A stretch of DNA of 64,000 nucleotides from Dermacoccus abyssi (GCF_003515945.1 NZ_QWLM01000001.1:62001-126000), one strand, 5' to 3'; positions 27,501-38,255 are shown, numbered from the stretch's first letter. Translations and numbers: made by a program. Notes: generated from the sequence alone by a model not told the origin.

Positions 27501-27730
27501 AGAACGCAGGCGTCCGGGGCCAGGCCGTCGCGGACTGCCTGAGCCACGAGTTCCACCGCGAGCGTCGACTTGCCCGTACCCGGCGCGCCCACGACGTGCA
27601 GCACTCGGTCGTCCGCGTCGAGCACCGCCTGCTGTGTCGCATCGAACAGCATGGCGGCCGCGGGGTCGCCGCCGGGTGTGGCGCGCGGCATCGAGCGGAG
27701 CTGGAGCGGTGGCGTCGACATGTGCGTCAT
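24525..27730 (-). CDS. adnA: AdnA, helicase-nuclease subunit of AdnAB, frameshifted
   Basis: The AdnA subunit, read in two frames. The N-terminal part (start 27730) carries Walker A GAPGTGKSTL and reads in one frame down to HEHGDP near 27131. The rest continues in the neighbouring frame from EWCAAASVLDEYDD, where one base appears to be missing in the gacccgagtgg context. The C-terminal RecB-like nuclease is intact: IIDYKTGGSKP, plus four cysteines (FHRCSLN, then C-x2-C-x5-C in GCTICPVKSSCPL) of an AddB-like iron-sulfur staple. If real, the deletion would inactivate AdnAB; a sequencing error is the simplest alternative. Confidence 0.85.
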
Positions 27731-27766
27731 CCCATCACCAGCCACCGACAACCGCGCGACGACGCG

Positions 27767-28114
27767 TCATTCGTCGAACCCGGGCCGCCATCGCGCGCGA
27801 CGCAGATCGGCGTGATCACCGCGGATCGGTGTTCCTTCCTCGCGATAGGCCGCGAGCGCCTCCGCCTGCAGGTGCTCCGGAAGGCGACCCGCGGCGTTCG
27901 TGACGCGCCACCACGGCCAGGCCGCATCGCCCTCGCTCATGATGCGGCCGACCTGTCGGGCGCCGGTTCCGACGACCGCGGCGATGTCGCCGTAGGTCGT
28001 CACGGCGCCCTCGGGCACGTCGTGGACGACCTCGACGACGCGCTCGCGCAGTTCCTCACGCGCCCTCTCGTGCGGACGAGGTTCTGATCGAGATGTCCCG
28101 CCTGCTGCGCTCAT
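27767..28114 (-). CDS. alkyltransferase-like (MGMT family) DNA-binding protein
   Basis: A 115-residue single-domain MGMT-fold protein. Where O6-alkylguanine transferases have PCHR with the acceptor Cys, it has PWWRVTN, so it cannot accept alkyl groups. This matches alkyltransferase-like proteins, which bind O6-alkylguanine and hand lesions to nucleotide excision repair. The helix-turn-helix region VTTYGDIAAVVGTGARQVG is intact. The start overlaps the moeZ stop by 4 nt, so both are in one operon. Confidence 0.87.
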   Translation of the reverse strand: MSAAGGTSRSEPRPHERAREELRERVVEVVHDVPEGAVTTYGDIAAVVGTGARQVGRIMSEGDAAWPWWRVTNAAGRLPEHLQAEALAAYREEGTPIRGDHADLRRARWRPGFDE

Positions 28115-29295
28115 CCGACCTCACGAGAAGTCGGCTCCGCGTGTTCCTGCCACGCGGCCAGGCCACCGGCGAGCGACATGATCCGCGGTCCCGTCTGCTC
28201 GCGACTCTCATCGAGCAGCACCCGCGCGGCCCGGGCCGAACGCGATCCTGCCGCACAGACCGTCACGACGTCACGGCCCTGTGCCGCGGTGAGGAGCTCG
28301 CGGCCCGTCGACGACTCCCACGCGCTGAGCGGCCGGACCACGACCTCACCCCACCCTGCGGGAACGGGCGATGCGTCCACTTCCGTCTGCTCCCGAACAT
28401 CGACGACGAACGGGTCACCGAGCGCAGCCAGCTCCGCAGCATCGATTTCGCACACCTCGCCCACCTCGGCCCCACTGGCCCCGACGTCACTCCCCCGCCC
28501 GGCTTCGTCGAGCCCCTCGAACAGACGCTGGTCCCCGTCACCGCACACGACGCACTGCGCGTCACGCGCGAGCGGCAACCGCGTCAGGCTCGTCGAGAGC
28601 GCGTCGTAGAGCCAGACCCCGTCGCGGGCCACCTCCCCGGCGCCGGTGATGATTTTGATCACCTCGACCGCTTCCATCGTGCCGACGACACCCGGCAACA
28701 CGCCGAGCACGCCGCCGACGGCGCAGTCCGGCACCTCCCCGTCCGCGAGCGGGTGCGGGAACAAACAGCGATAACACGGGCCGACGCCCGGAACAACCAC
28801 CCCGAACTGGCCCGAGAACTGCGAGATCGACGCCCACACCAAGGGAAGGCGCAACGCGACACACGCGTCGTTGAGGACGTAACGCGTCGAGAAGTTGTCG
28901 CTCCCGTCGACGACGACGTCGTACTCGGGAAGAATCTCGAGCGCAGTCCGGGCGTCGAGGCGGACCCGGTGCTCCATGATCGTCACTCCGCTGTTGAGCT
29001 GCGACGCGAACCGCGCCGCGGAGGAAACCTTGGCCTCGCCCACCCCGGCTTCGGTGTGGATGACCTGCCGCTGCAGGTTCGAACGCTCCACCACGTCGTC
29101 GTCGACGACACCGATGACCCCGACCCCGGCCGCGCTTAGGTACGAGACGACGGGCGCCCCCAGACCTCCGGCGCCGACGACGAGGACCCGTGCGTCACGC
29201 AGCGCACGCTGCCCCGTCTCGCCCACACCGGGCAGCGTCAGGTGGCGCGCGTAACGCAGGCGCTCACCCGGGTCGAGTGGTCGCGACGATGCCAC
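28111..29295 (-). CDS. moeZ: MoeZ/MoeB-type adenylyltransferase with rhodanese domain
   Basis: A 394-residue two-domain protein that adenylates and thiolates ubiquitin-like sulfur carriers (MoaD, ThiS, CysO). The E1-like domain has GAGGLGAPVV, the Arg finger region RSNLQRQV, and zinc cysteine pairs CYRC and CVVC. The C-terminal rhodanese domain carries the persulfide Cys in CAAGSRSARA. It is the first gene of an operon with the MGMT-like gene and is divergent from the TetR gene. Rv3206c of M. tuberculosis has the same architecture and neighbourhood. Confidence 0.9.
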   Translation of the reverse strand: MASSRPLDPGERLRYARHLTLPGVGETGQRALRDARVLVVGAGGLGAPVVSYLSAAGVGVIGVVDDDVVERSNLQRQVIHTEAGVGEAKVSSAARFASQLNSGVTIMEHRVRLDARTALEILPEYDVVVDGSDNFSTRYVLNDACVALRLPLVWASISQFSGQFGVVVPGVGPCYRCLFPHPLADGEVPDCAVGGVLGVLPGVVGTMEAVEVIKIITGAGEVARDGVWLYDALSTSLTRLPLARDAQCVVCGDGDQRLFEGLDEAGRGSDVGASGAEVGEVCEIDAAELAALGDPFVVDVREQTEVDASPVPAGWGEVVVRPLSAWESSTGRELLTAAQGRDVVTVCAAGSRSARAARVLLDESREQTGPRIMSLAGGLAAWQEHAEPTSREVG

Positions 29296-29388
29296 AGATG
29301 TTCCTTCCCGCTAGCTGCCGCCCGCTCTGGCGGGGCGGGGCGCTAAAGTCACACCCAGCTTATGACCGCCGACGAAGGAGTTCACCCG

Positions 29389-30024
29389 ATGACCGGCACG
29401 GACGACCCCACCAAGCGCGGACGTCTGCCCCGCTCGGCCCGGCGAGCCCAGTTGATGGAGGCCGCGCAGTCGGTGTTCGTCGAGTCGGGGTTCCACAGCG
29501 CCGCGATGGACGAGATCGCGGAGCGGGCGCACGTCAGCAAGCCCGTGCTCTACCAGCACTTTCCCGGCAAGCTCGACCTCTACCTCGCGCTGCTCGACCA
29601 GCACACCCGCGAGTTCCCCGAACTCGTGCGCAAGGCCGTCGAGTCGACCACCGACAACAACGAACGTGTCGCCGCCGCCGTCGGGGCCTTCTTCGAGTTC
29701 GTCGAGCGTGAGGACGCAGGCTTCCGCCTCGTCTTCGAGTCCGACCTGACGAACGAGCCCGCTGTCGCCGAGCGCGTCGAACGCAGCCTCGCCGACACGG
29801 CCGACATCGTCGCGCAAGTCGTACGGGAGGACACCGGGCTGCCCGAGGCGGAGGCGACGCTCGTCGCCGTCGCGCTCGTCGGCATGTCCCAGGTCGTGGC
29901 GCGCTACTGGATCGCCCAGCATGAACCCATCCCCCGCGAGGAGGCAGCGCGCATCGTCGGCATCCTCGGTTGGCGCGGCCTCACCGGTTTCCCGAAGACC
30001 GCCGGGGATGAAATCACGCGCTGA
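29389..30024 (+). CDS. TetR family transcriptional regulator
   Basis: A 211-residue repressor. The N-terminal helix-turn-helix is typical (MDEIAERAHVSKPVLYQHF, about residues 40-58); the C-terminal ligand domain is helical and has no identifiable ligand. I chose ATG 29389 because GAAGGAG precedes it by 8 nt; an upstream ATG at 29362 has no such site. A TAAAGT hexamer at 29343-29348 is a likely -10. The relative at this locus in M. tuberculosis is Rv3208. Confidence 0.88.
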   Translation: MTGTDDPTKRGRLPRSARRAQLMEAAQSVFVESGFHSAAMDEIAERAHVSKPVLYQHFPGKLDLYLALLDQHTREFPELVRKAVESTTDNNERVAAAVGAFFEFVEREDAGFRLVFESDLTNEPAVAERVERSLADTADIVAQVVREDTGLPEAEATLVAVALVGMSQVVARYWIAQHEPIPREEAARIVGILGWRGLTGFPKTAGDEITR

Positions 30025-30117
30025 GGCGTTGACCTCAACAGGCCGTCGGCGGTCGACGGCGTACACGAGTCGTCCGCCGACCACGTCACCATTCACCGAG
30101 ACACACGAGGAGGGGCC

Positions 30118-30339
30118 ATGGAGGTCCGCATCGGCGTTCAGAACGTCGCACGAGAGATCGTCATCGAGTCCAACGAGTCGTCCCAGGCCGTGCGCGAGGC
30201 GGTCGCCGCGGCTCTCAGCGCCGGCACGCCGCTGACGCTCACCGACGAGAAGGGGCACTCGGTCACCGTTCCGGCCACCGCCCTCGCCTACGTCGACATC
30301 GCAGCCGAGCAGAAGGGCCGCGTCGGCTTCGGCGGCTGA
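30118..30339 (+). CDS. DUF3107 family protein
   Basis: A 73-residue protein (TB9.4/Rv3208A-like) starting MEVRIGVQNVAREIVIES and ending QKGRVGFGG. AGGAGG lies just upstream of the ATG. The function of the family is unknown. It is small, conserved in actinobacteria, and probably co-transcribed with the TetR gene 93 bp upstream. A hairpin follows the stop. Confidence 0.9.
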   Translation: MEVRIGVQNVAREIVIESNESSQAVREAVAAALSAGTPLTLTDEKGHSVTVPATALAYVDIAAEQKGRVGFGG

Positions 30340-30357
30340 GTGATCCCAACCCTGCGC

Positions 30358-30392
30358 GAGGCGCCGCTTTCCCCTGGGAAAGGCGGCGCCTC
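30358..30392 (+). terminator. hairpin terminator after the DUF3107 gene
   Basis: A near-perfect inverted repeat: outer arms GAGGCGCCGC/GCGGCGCCTC with an inner TTTCCC/GGGAAA, 18 bp past the stop. A U tract is lacking. Confidence 0.65.
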
Positions 30393-30559
30393 GCCGTGTC
30401 GAGACTCGATGACGGCACGCGCCTCACGACGACCCGCGAGACGGCGACGGGATAGCACACCCGCACGGGTGGATAGTTGAAAGTGGGCTGAAAGTTCGCT
30501 TAAGTGAGCACAGAAGCGTTGGGGACACCAGCCCCAGCCAGCACTGTAAGGAGATCATC

Positions 30560-30838
30560 ATGATCGGTACGCTCATCAGCGCCATCATCGCGGGCATCAT
30601 CATCGGCGCGCTCGCGCGCCTCGTCCTGCCGGGCAAGCAGAACATCTCGATCCTCATGACGATCGTGCTCGGCGCCATCGGCTCCCTTGCCGGCTCGTGG
30701 CTCTACACGGCCATCTCCGGCAAGTCGGGCACGAACGGCATCGACTGGATCGCGCTGATCCTCGGCGTCATCGTCGCCGCGGTCCTCATCACGGTCTACC
30801 TGTCCGTGATGGGCCGTAAGAACGGCACGCGCGTCTGA
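30560..30838 (+). CDS. GlsB/YeaQ/YmgE family stress-response membrane protein
   Basis: A 92-residue protein with three hydrophobic helices and glycine motifs (IGALARLVLPGKQ, VLGAIGSLAGSWL) of the transglycosylase-associated family. TAAGGAG lies 7 nt before the ATG. Members are general-stress-induced inner membrane proteins without a defined enzyme activity. The 220 bp upstream hold a hairpin and a leader; I could not identify a sigma-factor-specific promoter with confidence. Confidence 0.88.
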   Translation: MIGTLISAIIAGIIIGALARLVLPGKQNISILMTIVLGAIGSLAGSWLYTAISGKSGTNGIDWIALILGVIVAAVLITVYLSVMGRKNGTRV

Positions 30839-30861
30839 TTTCGCGTTCGCATTCGAGAAAT

Positions 30862-30887
30862 CCCCCGCAACCACACGGTTGCGGGGG
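30862..30887 (+). terminator. intrinsic terminator after the GlsB-like gene
   Basis: An 11-bp perfect stem (CCCCCGCAACC/GGTTGCGGGGG) with a 4-nt loop, followed by acttctctt. Confidence 0.8.
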
Positions 30888-30917
30888 ACTTCTCTTCGTC
30901 TGCGTCACCACACGGCG

Positions 30918-31631
30918 TCAGGCCGTCAGCCCCAACGCCTGCATGCGCTCGGAGTGGTTCGTCGTGAGCCGCTCGAACATGCGCGTCAGTTCGGCGAGGT
31001 CGGCGCCGACGCCCGAGCCGTCGTCGACGAGCAGGGCCGTGAGGGCGTCGTGGGACGCCGCCACACGCTGGGCCTGGCTGAGCGCCTCGCCGACGAGTCG
31101 GCGCCCCCAGAGCGCAAGACGCGAGCCGAGGCGCGGATCCTCGGCGATCGCCTCGGCGAGCACCTGCTTGACGAAGGCATCCTGCTCGTCAGCGCCGACC
31201 GCGCGCTCGACGAGTGCGCGGGTCTCGGGGTCGACGTAGCGGGCGATCTCCGCGTAGAAGTCGTTCGCGATAGCGCTGCCTGCATAGGCCTTCATGAGGC
31301 CCTCGTACCAGTCGGCCGGCGGAGTGCGGCGGTGCCACTCGTCGATGGCGGCCGTGAAAGGCTCCATCGAGGATTCGGGCTCGGCGCCGATCTCGCGCAG
31401 CCGAGCAGCGAGCTCCTCGTAGTGGTCGAAGTCCATCCGGGCCATGCGGGCGAGAGCCAGCTTGTGGTCGAGGCGCGGCGCACGCGAGGCGTCGTCGACG
31501 GTGGCGAAGGCTCCGGAGAGCTCGCCGTAGGCGATGACGCTCAGAAGATCCACGACCCCGGCCCGGTAGTCCGGGTCGTCGAGGGTGCGCAGGACGGCAG
31601 TGGCGGGCGCGGGCGTCACGGAGTCGCTCAT
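30918..31631 (-). CDS. ferritin-like fold protein (MiaE-like)
   Basis: A 237-residue helical protein of the ferritin-like/MiaE-related group found in actinobacteria. Possible metal ligands lie in YGELSGAF (Glu), MDFDHYEEL (Asp, His, Glu) and NDFYAEIA. An oxidase or hydroxylase function is possible but unproven, and no tRNA-modification partner is adjacent. ATG 31631 follows TAGCAT by 7 nt, indicating a leaderless transcript. It is divergent from the DEAD-box gene. Confidence 0.75.
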   Translation of the reverse strand: MSDSVTPAPATAVLRTLDDPDYRAGVVDLLSVIAYGELSGAFATVDDASRAPRLDHKLALARMARMDFDHYEELAARLREIGAEPESSMEPFTAAIDEWHRRTPPADWYEGLMKAYAGSAIANDFYAEIARYVDPETRALVERAVGADEQDAFVKQVLAEAIAEDPRLGSRLALWGRRLVGEALSQAQRVAASHDALTALLVDDGSGVGADLAELTRMFERLTTNHSERMQALGLTA

Positions 31632-31638
31632 GAAGGCG

Positions 31639-31644
31639 ATGCTA
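31639..31644 (-). promoter_or_regulatory. -10 element, leaderless promoter of the ferritin-like gene
   Basis: TAGCAT on the minus strand followed by 7 nt and the ATG at 31631. Confidence 0.5.
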
Positions 31645-31677
31645 TCGCCCGCAGCCACTGCTTCGTCGCGCGGCGAG

Positions 31678-31683
31678 TACACT
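31678..31683 (+). promoter_or_regulatory. probable -10 element of the DEAD-box helicase gene
   Basis: TACACT in an otherwise GC-rich intergenic region. It would give a 5' leader of about 175 nt, long compared with neighbouring genes. No strong -35 is visible. Confidence 0.35.
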
Positions 31684-31863
31684 GAAATGGACAGCAGGTG
31701 CCCGGTCGGCCACGATGCCGCGACCGAGGTCGGCCCTCCGCCGCCCCCAAGGTCCACCCAAGGTCGTTCCCCGCGTGAGCGCAGTGAACGAGAAGACCTC
31801 CGATCGGCCCTCCTTCGCCCCGGCGTGGCAACCATGCCCCGGGGCCCGACAGGAAGCACGATC

Positions 31864-33489
<1,626 letters not shown>

Positions 33490-33497
33490 TCGGTCGA

Positions 33498-33531
33498 AAC
33501 AGGGTGCATCCTTTGGGGTGCACCCTGTTTT
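33498..33531 (+). terminator. intrinsic terminator after the DEAD-box gene
   Basis: An 11-bp stem (AACAGGGTGCA/TGCACCCTGTT) with a 10-nt loop running into TTTTG, 9 bp past the stop. Confidence 0.9.
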
Positions 33532-33625
33532 GCATCGTGCGACACCCCGCTCCGCCACCTCGCGGGCGGCACCGCACGCCCATTACTGTGGGCCCAAAGA
33601 CACTGCCACGAAAGGTCGCCCACCC

Positions 33626-35134
33626 ATGACGCCAACCAAGCGCCAGGACGACGAGATGCCGGCTACAAACCCGGACGATTCCAGGCCACTCGACGCCGAC
33701 GCGGACGCTCCGCCCCAGCAGGACGACAGCCGCAACAGCGGCGACCAGAACTTCGACGAACGCAACCTCGATGCGCGCCGTGAGAGTCAGGACGAGAACG
33801 AGCCGGAGAACGGCCCCATGGCCGATCGCTCGCAGATCCTCGCGTCGGGCTTTGCCTCGATGTCGCGTTGGGCACTACGTATCAGCGTCGTCATCGTCAC
33901 GCTCTACCTGCTCGGACGCGCGCTCGCGCCGTTCTGGGTCATCATCTTGCCGCTCATCCTCGGCCTCATCATCGCCACGGTCCTGTGGCCGCCGACGGCG
34001 TGGCTTCGTCGACGCGGCTGTGCTCCGGCGTTGGCGGCTTTCCTCTCGATCCTTGGCGCCCTCGGCATCCTCGGCGGTGTCATCTCCGCCATCGTGCCCT
34101 CGGTCGCGAACCAGGCTCCGGAACTCGCGACCCGCTCGACCCAGGGTGTCTCACAGGTTCAGGAGTGGGTCCAGGGCCCGCCGTTCAACGTTCCGCAACA
34201 ACAGATCGACAACGCGGTCGGCACGATCAACGACAAGATCACCAAGTCCGGTGACGTCATCGCGTCCGGAGTGTTCTCCGGTGTGACGACGGTCGGCAGT
34301 GTCCTCGTGACGCTCGTGCTGAGCCTCATCCTGTCCTTCTTCTTCATCAAGGACGGTGACCGATTCCTGCCGTGGGTGCGTCTGGTCACGGGTGAGCGCA
34401 CCGGCGCGCACCTCACCGAGGTCTTCACCCGCGCGTGGCACACGCTCTCGGGCTTCATCCGCACCCAGGCGATCGTGTCCCTCATCGACTCGATCTTCAT
34501 CGGAATCGGTCTCGTCATCCTCGACGTGCCCCTGGCCCTGCCCTTGTGTGTCATCACCTTCCTCGGTGGCTTCATCCCGATCGTGGGTGCGTTCGTCGCG
34601 GGTGCTCTCGCGGTGCTCGTCGCCCTCGTGACGCAGGGTCCGACGACGGCGCTCATCGTGCTCGGCATCATCGTGGCCGTGCAGCAGATCGAGGGCCACG
34701 TGCTCCAGCCGATGCTGCAGAGCCGCTCGATGTCGCTGCACCCCGTGCTCGTCCTGCTCGGTATCGCGGCGGGCTCGGAGGGCCACGGCGTCGTCGGTGG
34801 CTTCCTCGCCGTTCCGGTCGTCGCCACGATCGCCGTGCTCTTCCGCTATGTGGGCGAGCAGATCGACCTGCGGGCGGGCACGATCAGCGCCGACGATCTC
34901 GAGTACCGCACCGACCGGGGGCGCACCGCGGCCCTGCGCACGGAGCGTCTTCGGCGCCTCGCCGACCGGAAGGCGCGGGGTAAGGAGACCAGCATCGGCG
35001 CCGAATCACGTGCCGCGATAGCCGCGGACGACGGGGAGAAGAGCACGCTGTCGGAGGTCATTCCGCACGGCTCCGCACCCTCCGACCGCGCCCGGTCCGT
35101 CGTCGGCGGACTGCGCCGCCGCTTCCGGCGCTGA
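33626..35134 (+). CDS. AI-2E family transporter
   Basis: A 502-residue membrane protein. An acidic, disordered N-terminus of about 70 residues precedes seven or eight helices typical of the family (PFWVIILPLILGLIIATVLW; SFFFIKDGDRFLPWV; GFIPIVGAFVAGAL; QIEGHVLQPMLQSRSMSLHP). Family members were first linked to autoinducer-2 export, but others move ions or are uncharacterised, so the substrate is open. The basic C-terminal tail is cytoplasmic. ATG 33626 has AAAGGT at 9 nt. Confidence 0.88.
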   Translation: MTPTKRQDDEMPATNPDDSRPLDADADAPPQQDDSRNSGDQNFDERNLDARRESQDENEPENGPMADRSQILASGFASMSRWALRISVVIVTLYLLGRALAPFWVIILPLILGLIIATVLWPPTAWLRRRGCAPALAAFLSILGALGILGGVISAIVPSVANQAPELATRSTQGVSQVQEWVQGPPFNVPQQQIDNAVGTINDKITKSGDVIASGVFSGVTTVGSVLVTLVLSLILSFFFIKDGDRFLPWVRLVTGERTGAHLTEVFTRAWHTLSGFIRTQAIVSLIDSIFIGIGLVILDVPLALPLCVITFLGGFIPIVGAFVAGALAVLVALVTQGPTTALIVLGIIVAVQQIEGHVLQPMLQSRSMSLHPVLVLLGIAAGSEGHGVVGGFLAVPVVATIAVLFRYVGEQIDLRAGTISADDLEYRTDRGRTAALRTERLRRLADRKARGKETSIGAESRAAIAADDGEKSTLSEVIPHGSAPSDRARSVVGGLRRRFRR

Positions 35135-35147
35135 ACGCATGTCGGTC

Positions 35148-35190
35148 ACGCCCCCGTCCTCGGTCTCGCTTCCGACGGCGGGGGCGTTTC
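35148..35190 (+). terminator. intrinsic terminator after the AI-2E gene
   Basis: A 9-bp stem (ACGCCCCCG/CGGGGGCGT) with a partly self-pairing loop, followed by TTTCG. Confidence 0.7.
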
Positions 35191-35358
35191 GTGCTCGGAC
35201 GTGACCCGTCTGACGGGGCGGCTTAACTGATTTCATTCGCTATGCGTCACGGCCCCCGGTAGGCTCACACGGTTACCGGTCTCCCTTCCTTCGGGGGAAA
35301 GCGGTTGTCCGAGTACGAAAAGTAGGCGCCCGCAAGGGGCCGATACGGGAGGTTCCGC

Positions 35359-37284
35359 GTGTCCGACACGACACCACCAGCGGAACCTGACAGCGTTTCG
35401 CAGCAGCACACAACCTCGGACGAGGGCACGTCGTCGGATTCGTCGACCGCGCACTCGTCCCACGAAATGCTCGTCGGCGTCGACGAGCCCATTCCCCAGC
35501 ACGAGGCCGTCCACAAGGGCACTCTCGACAAGATCATCTTCGGCGTGACGGCTACCTTCGCCATCGCGTTCGTCGCGTGGGGTCTTCTCTCGCCCAAGAC
35601 GATGTCGTCGGGCTCCTCGACCGCCCTCGGGTGGGTCATGGACTCGATGGGCTGGGCGTTCATCCTGTTCGCCACGTGCTTCGTCATCTTCGCCATCTGG
35701 CTGGCGGCGAGCCGTTACGGCAACATTCCGCTCGGTCACGACAACGAGAAGCCCGAGTTCAAGACGACCTCGTGGATCGCGATGATGTTCAGCGCCGGCA
35801 TGGGCATCGGCCTCATGTTCTACGGGGTCGCCGAGCCGCTCACGCACTTCGTCACCCCGCCGCCGCGTAGCGGTGCCGGGGCGGAGAGCCCCGAGGCCCT
35901 CCAGGTCGCCATGGCGACGACGATGTTCCACTGGGCGCTTCACCCGTGGGCGATCTACGCCGTCGTCGGTGTCGCCATCGCGTACGGAACGTTCCGCAAG
36001 GGGCGCAGCCAGCTCATCAGCTCGACGTTCGTTCCGCTCATCGGACGACGCCGCGCCGAAGGACCCGTCGGCAAGGTCATCGACGGTCTCGCGATCTTCG
36101 CGACCTTGTTCGGTTCGGCCGCATCGCTGGGCCTCGGTGCCCTGCAGATCGCCGCGGGCCTCGAGAAGAACGGCTGGGTCAACAAGGTCGGCGGCACGGC
36201 ACTCGTGTCGATCATCGTCATCCTGACGATCTGCTTCATCTTCTCGGCCGTCTCCGGCGTCGAGAAGGGCATCCAGTACCTGTCGAACTTCAACATGGTG
36301 CTCGCCCTCGTGCTCGCCGTGTTCCTGTTCGTCGTCGGCCCGACGGCCTTCATCCTCAACCTGCTGCCGACCGGCCTCGGCGACTACATGGACCAGCTGC
36401 CCTTCATGGCGTCGCGCAGCCAGGCCACCGGCTTGCAGCCGATGCACGACTGGCTCGCGAGCTGGACGGTCTTCTACTGGGCCTGGTGGATCAGCTGGAC
36501 CCCGTTCGTCGGCATGTTCATCGCGCGCATCTCGCGTGGCCGTACGATCCGCCAGTTCATCACCGGCGTTCTCCTCGTGCCGTCGCTCGTCTCGCTCGTG
36601 TGGTTCGCCATCTTCGGTGGCACGGCCATCGACGTGCAGCGTGAGACCCACGACATCGCGAAGAAGGTCGAGGGTGTCTTCACCGTCGACTCGAACGCGG
36701 CCCTGTTCGACGTCCTCGACCACTTCCCGCTCGCGGGTGTGACCACGGTCGTCGTCATGGTGCTCGTCGCCGTGTTCTTCGTCTCGGGCGCCGACGCGGC
36801 CTCGATCGTCATGGGCACGCTGAGCGAGCGTGGCCGCATCGAGCCGAGCCGCTGGGTCGTCATCTTCTGGGGTGCCGCCACCGGCGCCGTGGCCGCCGTC
36901 ATGCTTCTCGCCGGCCTGGCCGAAGGAGATTCGTCGGCCGCTCTCACGAGCCTGCAGAACATCACGATCGTCAGCTCGCTGCCGTTCGTCATCGTCATGG
37001 TGCTCATGTGCGTCGCGCTCGTGCGGGAGCTGCACTCCGACCCGATGATGCTGCGCGCCCAGAAGGGACGCGACCTCATCGAGAAGGCCGTCATCAGCGG
37101 CGTCAAGACGCACGGCGGTGACGACATCAGCCTCGTCGCCGTGCCGTCCGAGCACGCCGAGAGGGTTTCGACGCTCGCCACCGAGGTCGCCACGGGTGAC
37201 AGCCGTGCCACGCGTGTGCCCGGTGAGACGCCCCGACGTCCGCGTGTTCGCCCGAAGGGGCAGCCGCCGCGTCACGACGTCTGA
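35359..37284 (+). CDS. BCCT family betaine/choline/carnitine transporter
   Basis: A 641-residue secondary transporter with about 12 helices. Signatures are GIGLMFYGVAEPLTHF and the helix-8 motif WWISWTPFVGMFIARISRG. Long hydrophilic tails occur at both ends; the basic C-terminus (RRPRVRPKGQPPRHDV) may sense osmotic state as in BetP. The likely role is sodium- or proton-coupled uptake of osmoprotectants. GTG 35359 is preceded by GGGAGG. The leader of about 100 nt can fold into short hairpins, but I recognise no riboswitch. Confidence 0.92.
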   Translation: MSDTTPPAEPDSVSQQHTTSDEGTSSDSSTAHSSHEMLVGVDEPIPQHEAVHKGTLDKIIFGVTATFAIAFVAWGLLSPKTMSSGSSTALGWVMDSMGWAFILFATCFVIFAIWLAASRYGNIPLGHDNEKPEFKTTSWIAMMFSAGMGIGLMFYGVAEPLTHFVTPPPRSGAGAESPEALQVAMATTMFHWALHPWAIYAVVGVAIAYGTFRKGRSQLISSTFVPLIGRRRAEGPVGKVIDGLAIFATLFGSAASLGLGALQIAAGLEKNGWVNKVGGTALVSIIVILTICFIFSAVSGVEKGIQYLSNFNMVLALVLAVFLFVVGPTAFILNLLPTGLGDYMDQLPFMASRSQATGLQPMHDWLASWTVFYWAWWISWTPFVGMFIARISRGRTIRQFITGVLLVPSLVSLVWFAIFGGTAIDVQRETHDIAKKVEGVFTVDSNAALFDVLDHFPLAGVTTVVVMVLVAVFFVSGADAASIVMGTLSERGRIEPSRWVVIFWGAATGAVAAVMLLAGLAEGDSSAALTSLQNITIVSSLPFVIVMVLMCVALVRELHSDPMMLRAQKGRDLIEKAVISGVKTHGGDDISLVAVPSEHAERVSTLATEVATGDSRATRVPGETPRRPRVRPKGQPPRHDV

Positions 37285-37303
37285 TCGGCCCCGAGACTCG
37301 AGC

Positions 37304-37348
37304 AACGCCGTCGCCCGGGAACCACGTGGTTCCCGGGCCGACGGCGTT
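37304..37348. terminator. bidirectional hairpin terminator
   Basis: A 45-nt inverted repeat (arms AACGCCGTCG and CGACGGCGTT, then CCCGGGAACC/GGTTCCCGGG) with one bulged C, between convergent genes. Confidence 0.75.
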
Positions 37349-37379
37349 CGTCCTTCACTTCACGACGCGATCACACGGC

Positions 37380-38231
37380 TCAGTGGCGGGCCCGCACGAC
37401 CTCGGTACCGCCGGAAGCCCCGGCGAGCAGCCGTTCGTATTGGTCGGGAGCAGTCGTGTTCTCCCCCAATCGGTTGGGCTTGCCGGCTCCGTGGAAGTCG
37501 CTGGAGCCCGTGACGACGAGGTCACGCTCCCGGGCGATCGCGAGCGCCCGCTCGACCTGTGAGGCATCGTGGTCGCGGTGGTGCGCCTCGATGCCGACGA
37601 GGCCGGCGTCAGCCATGGCACGCACGACGTCCTCGTCGACAATGCGCCCGCGCGATTCGGCGAAGGGGTGCGCCATGACAGGCACTCCACCGCCCGCGCG
37701 CACCAACTCCACGGCGCGCACGGGATCGAGCGCGTAATGGCCGACGTGGTACGGGCTGCCGTTGTAGAGGTAGCGCTCGAACGCTTCGGAGCGATTCGCG
37801 ACGACGCCGTTCGCGACGAGAGCGTCCGCCATGTGCGGCCGCCCGATGGTCGCATCGGCACCGGCGACGGAGAGCACCTGCTCGTACGTGATGTCGACAT
37901 CCTCACCCAAGCGCTCCACCATGCGCTGCGCTCGCGTGAGGCGCGACGAGCGGGCCTTCTCGAGCTCGGTGATCAGTTCGCCGTCCGTGGGCGGGAGGTA
38001 GGCAAGCAGATGGATGCTGATTCCCTCGTGCTTGCACGAGACCTCGATGCCGGGTACGAGGTCGATGCCGTGCTCACGGGCGGCAGCGGCTGCCTCGTCC
38101 CAACCACGCGTCGTGTCGTGATCGGTGAGGGCGAAGACGTCGAGGCCGGAGCGAGCCGCTTCTGCGACCACCTCAGCCGGCGTCGTCGTGCCGTCGCTAC
38201 AGGTGGAGTGGGTGTGAAGGTCGATACGCAC
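37380..38231 (-). CDS. PHP domain phosphoesterase
   Basis: A 283-residue PHP-domain protein of the RNase AM/nucleoside-bisphosphatase group. Metal-binding motifs are DLHTHSTCSDG, ALTDHDT, GIEVSC, MAHPFAES, IEAHHRDHD and the terminal GSSDFHG. Relatives remove the 5' end of short RNAs or act on 3',5'-nucleoside bisphosphates. I chose GTG 38231 (MRIDLHTHS) because it lies 6 nt after a TAACGT hexamer; GTG 38237 is too close to that hexamer. It is divergent from the small membrane protein gene. Confidence 0.87.
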   Translation of the reverse strand: MRIDLHTHSTCSDGTTTPAEVVAEAARSGLDVFALTDHDTTRGWDEAAAAAREHGIDLVPGIEVSCKHEGISIHLLAYLPPTDGELITELEKARSSRLTRAQRMVERLGEDVDITYEQVLSVAGADATIGRPHMADALVANGVVANRSEAFERYLYNGSPYHVGHYALDPVRAVELVRAGGGVPVMAHPFAESRGRIVDEDVVRAMADAGLVGIEAHHRDHDASQVERALAIARERDLVVTGSSDFHGAGKPNRLGENTTAPDQYERLLAGASGGTEVVRARH

Positions 38232-38237
38232 GCTCAC

Positions 38238-38243
38238 ACGTTA
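38238..38243 (-). promoter_or_regulatory. -10 element, leaderless promoter of the PHP gene
   Basis: TAACGT on the minus strand followed by 6 nt and GTG 38231. It overlaps a divergent TAGCCT hexamer (38242-38247) that lies 8 nt before GTG 38256. Confidence 0.45.
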
Positions 38244-38255
38244 GCCTTGCTCGTC

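Noticed and set aside
35191-35358. Riboswitch in the BCCT leader
   Set aside because: Only short GC hairpins; no glycine, ydaO or other consensus recognised.
35233-37305. 690-codon frame antisense to the BCCT transporter
   Set aside because: Acidic low-complexity product typical of the antisense of a membrane protein gene; no start signal or family match.
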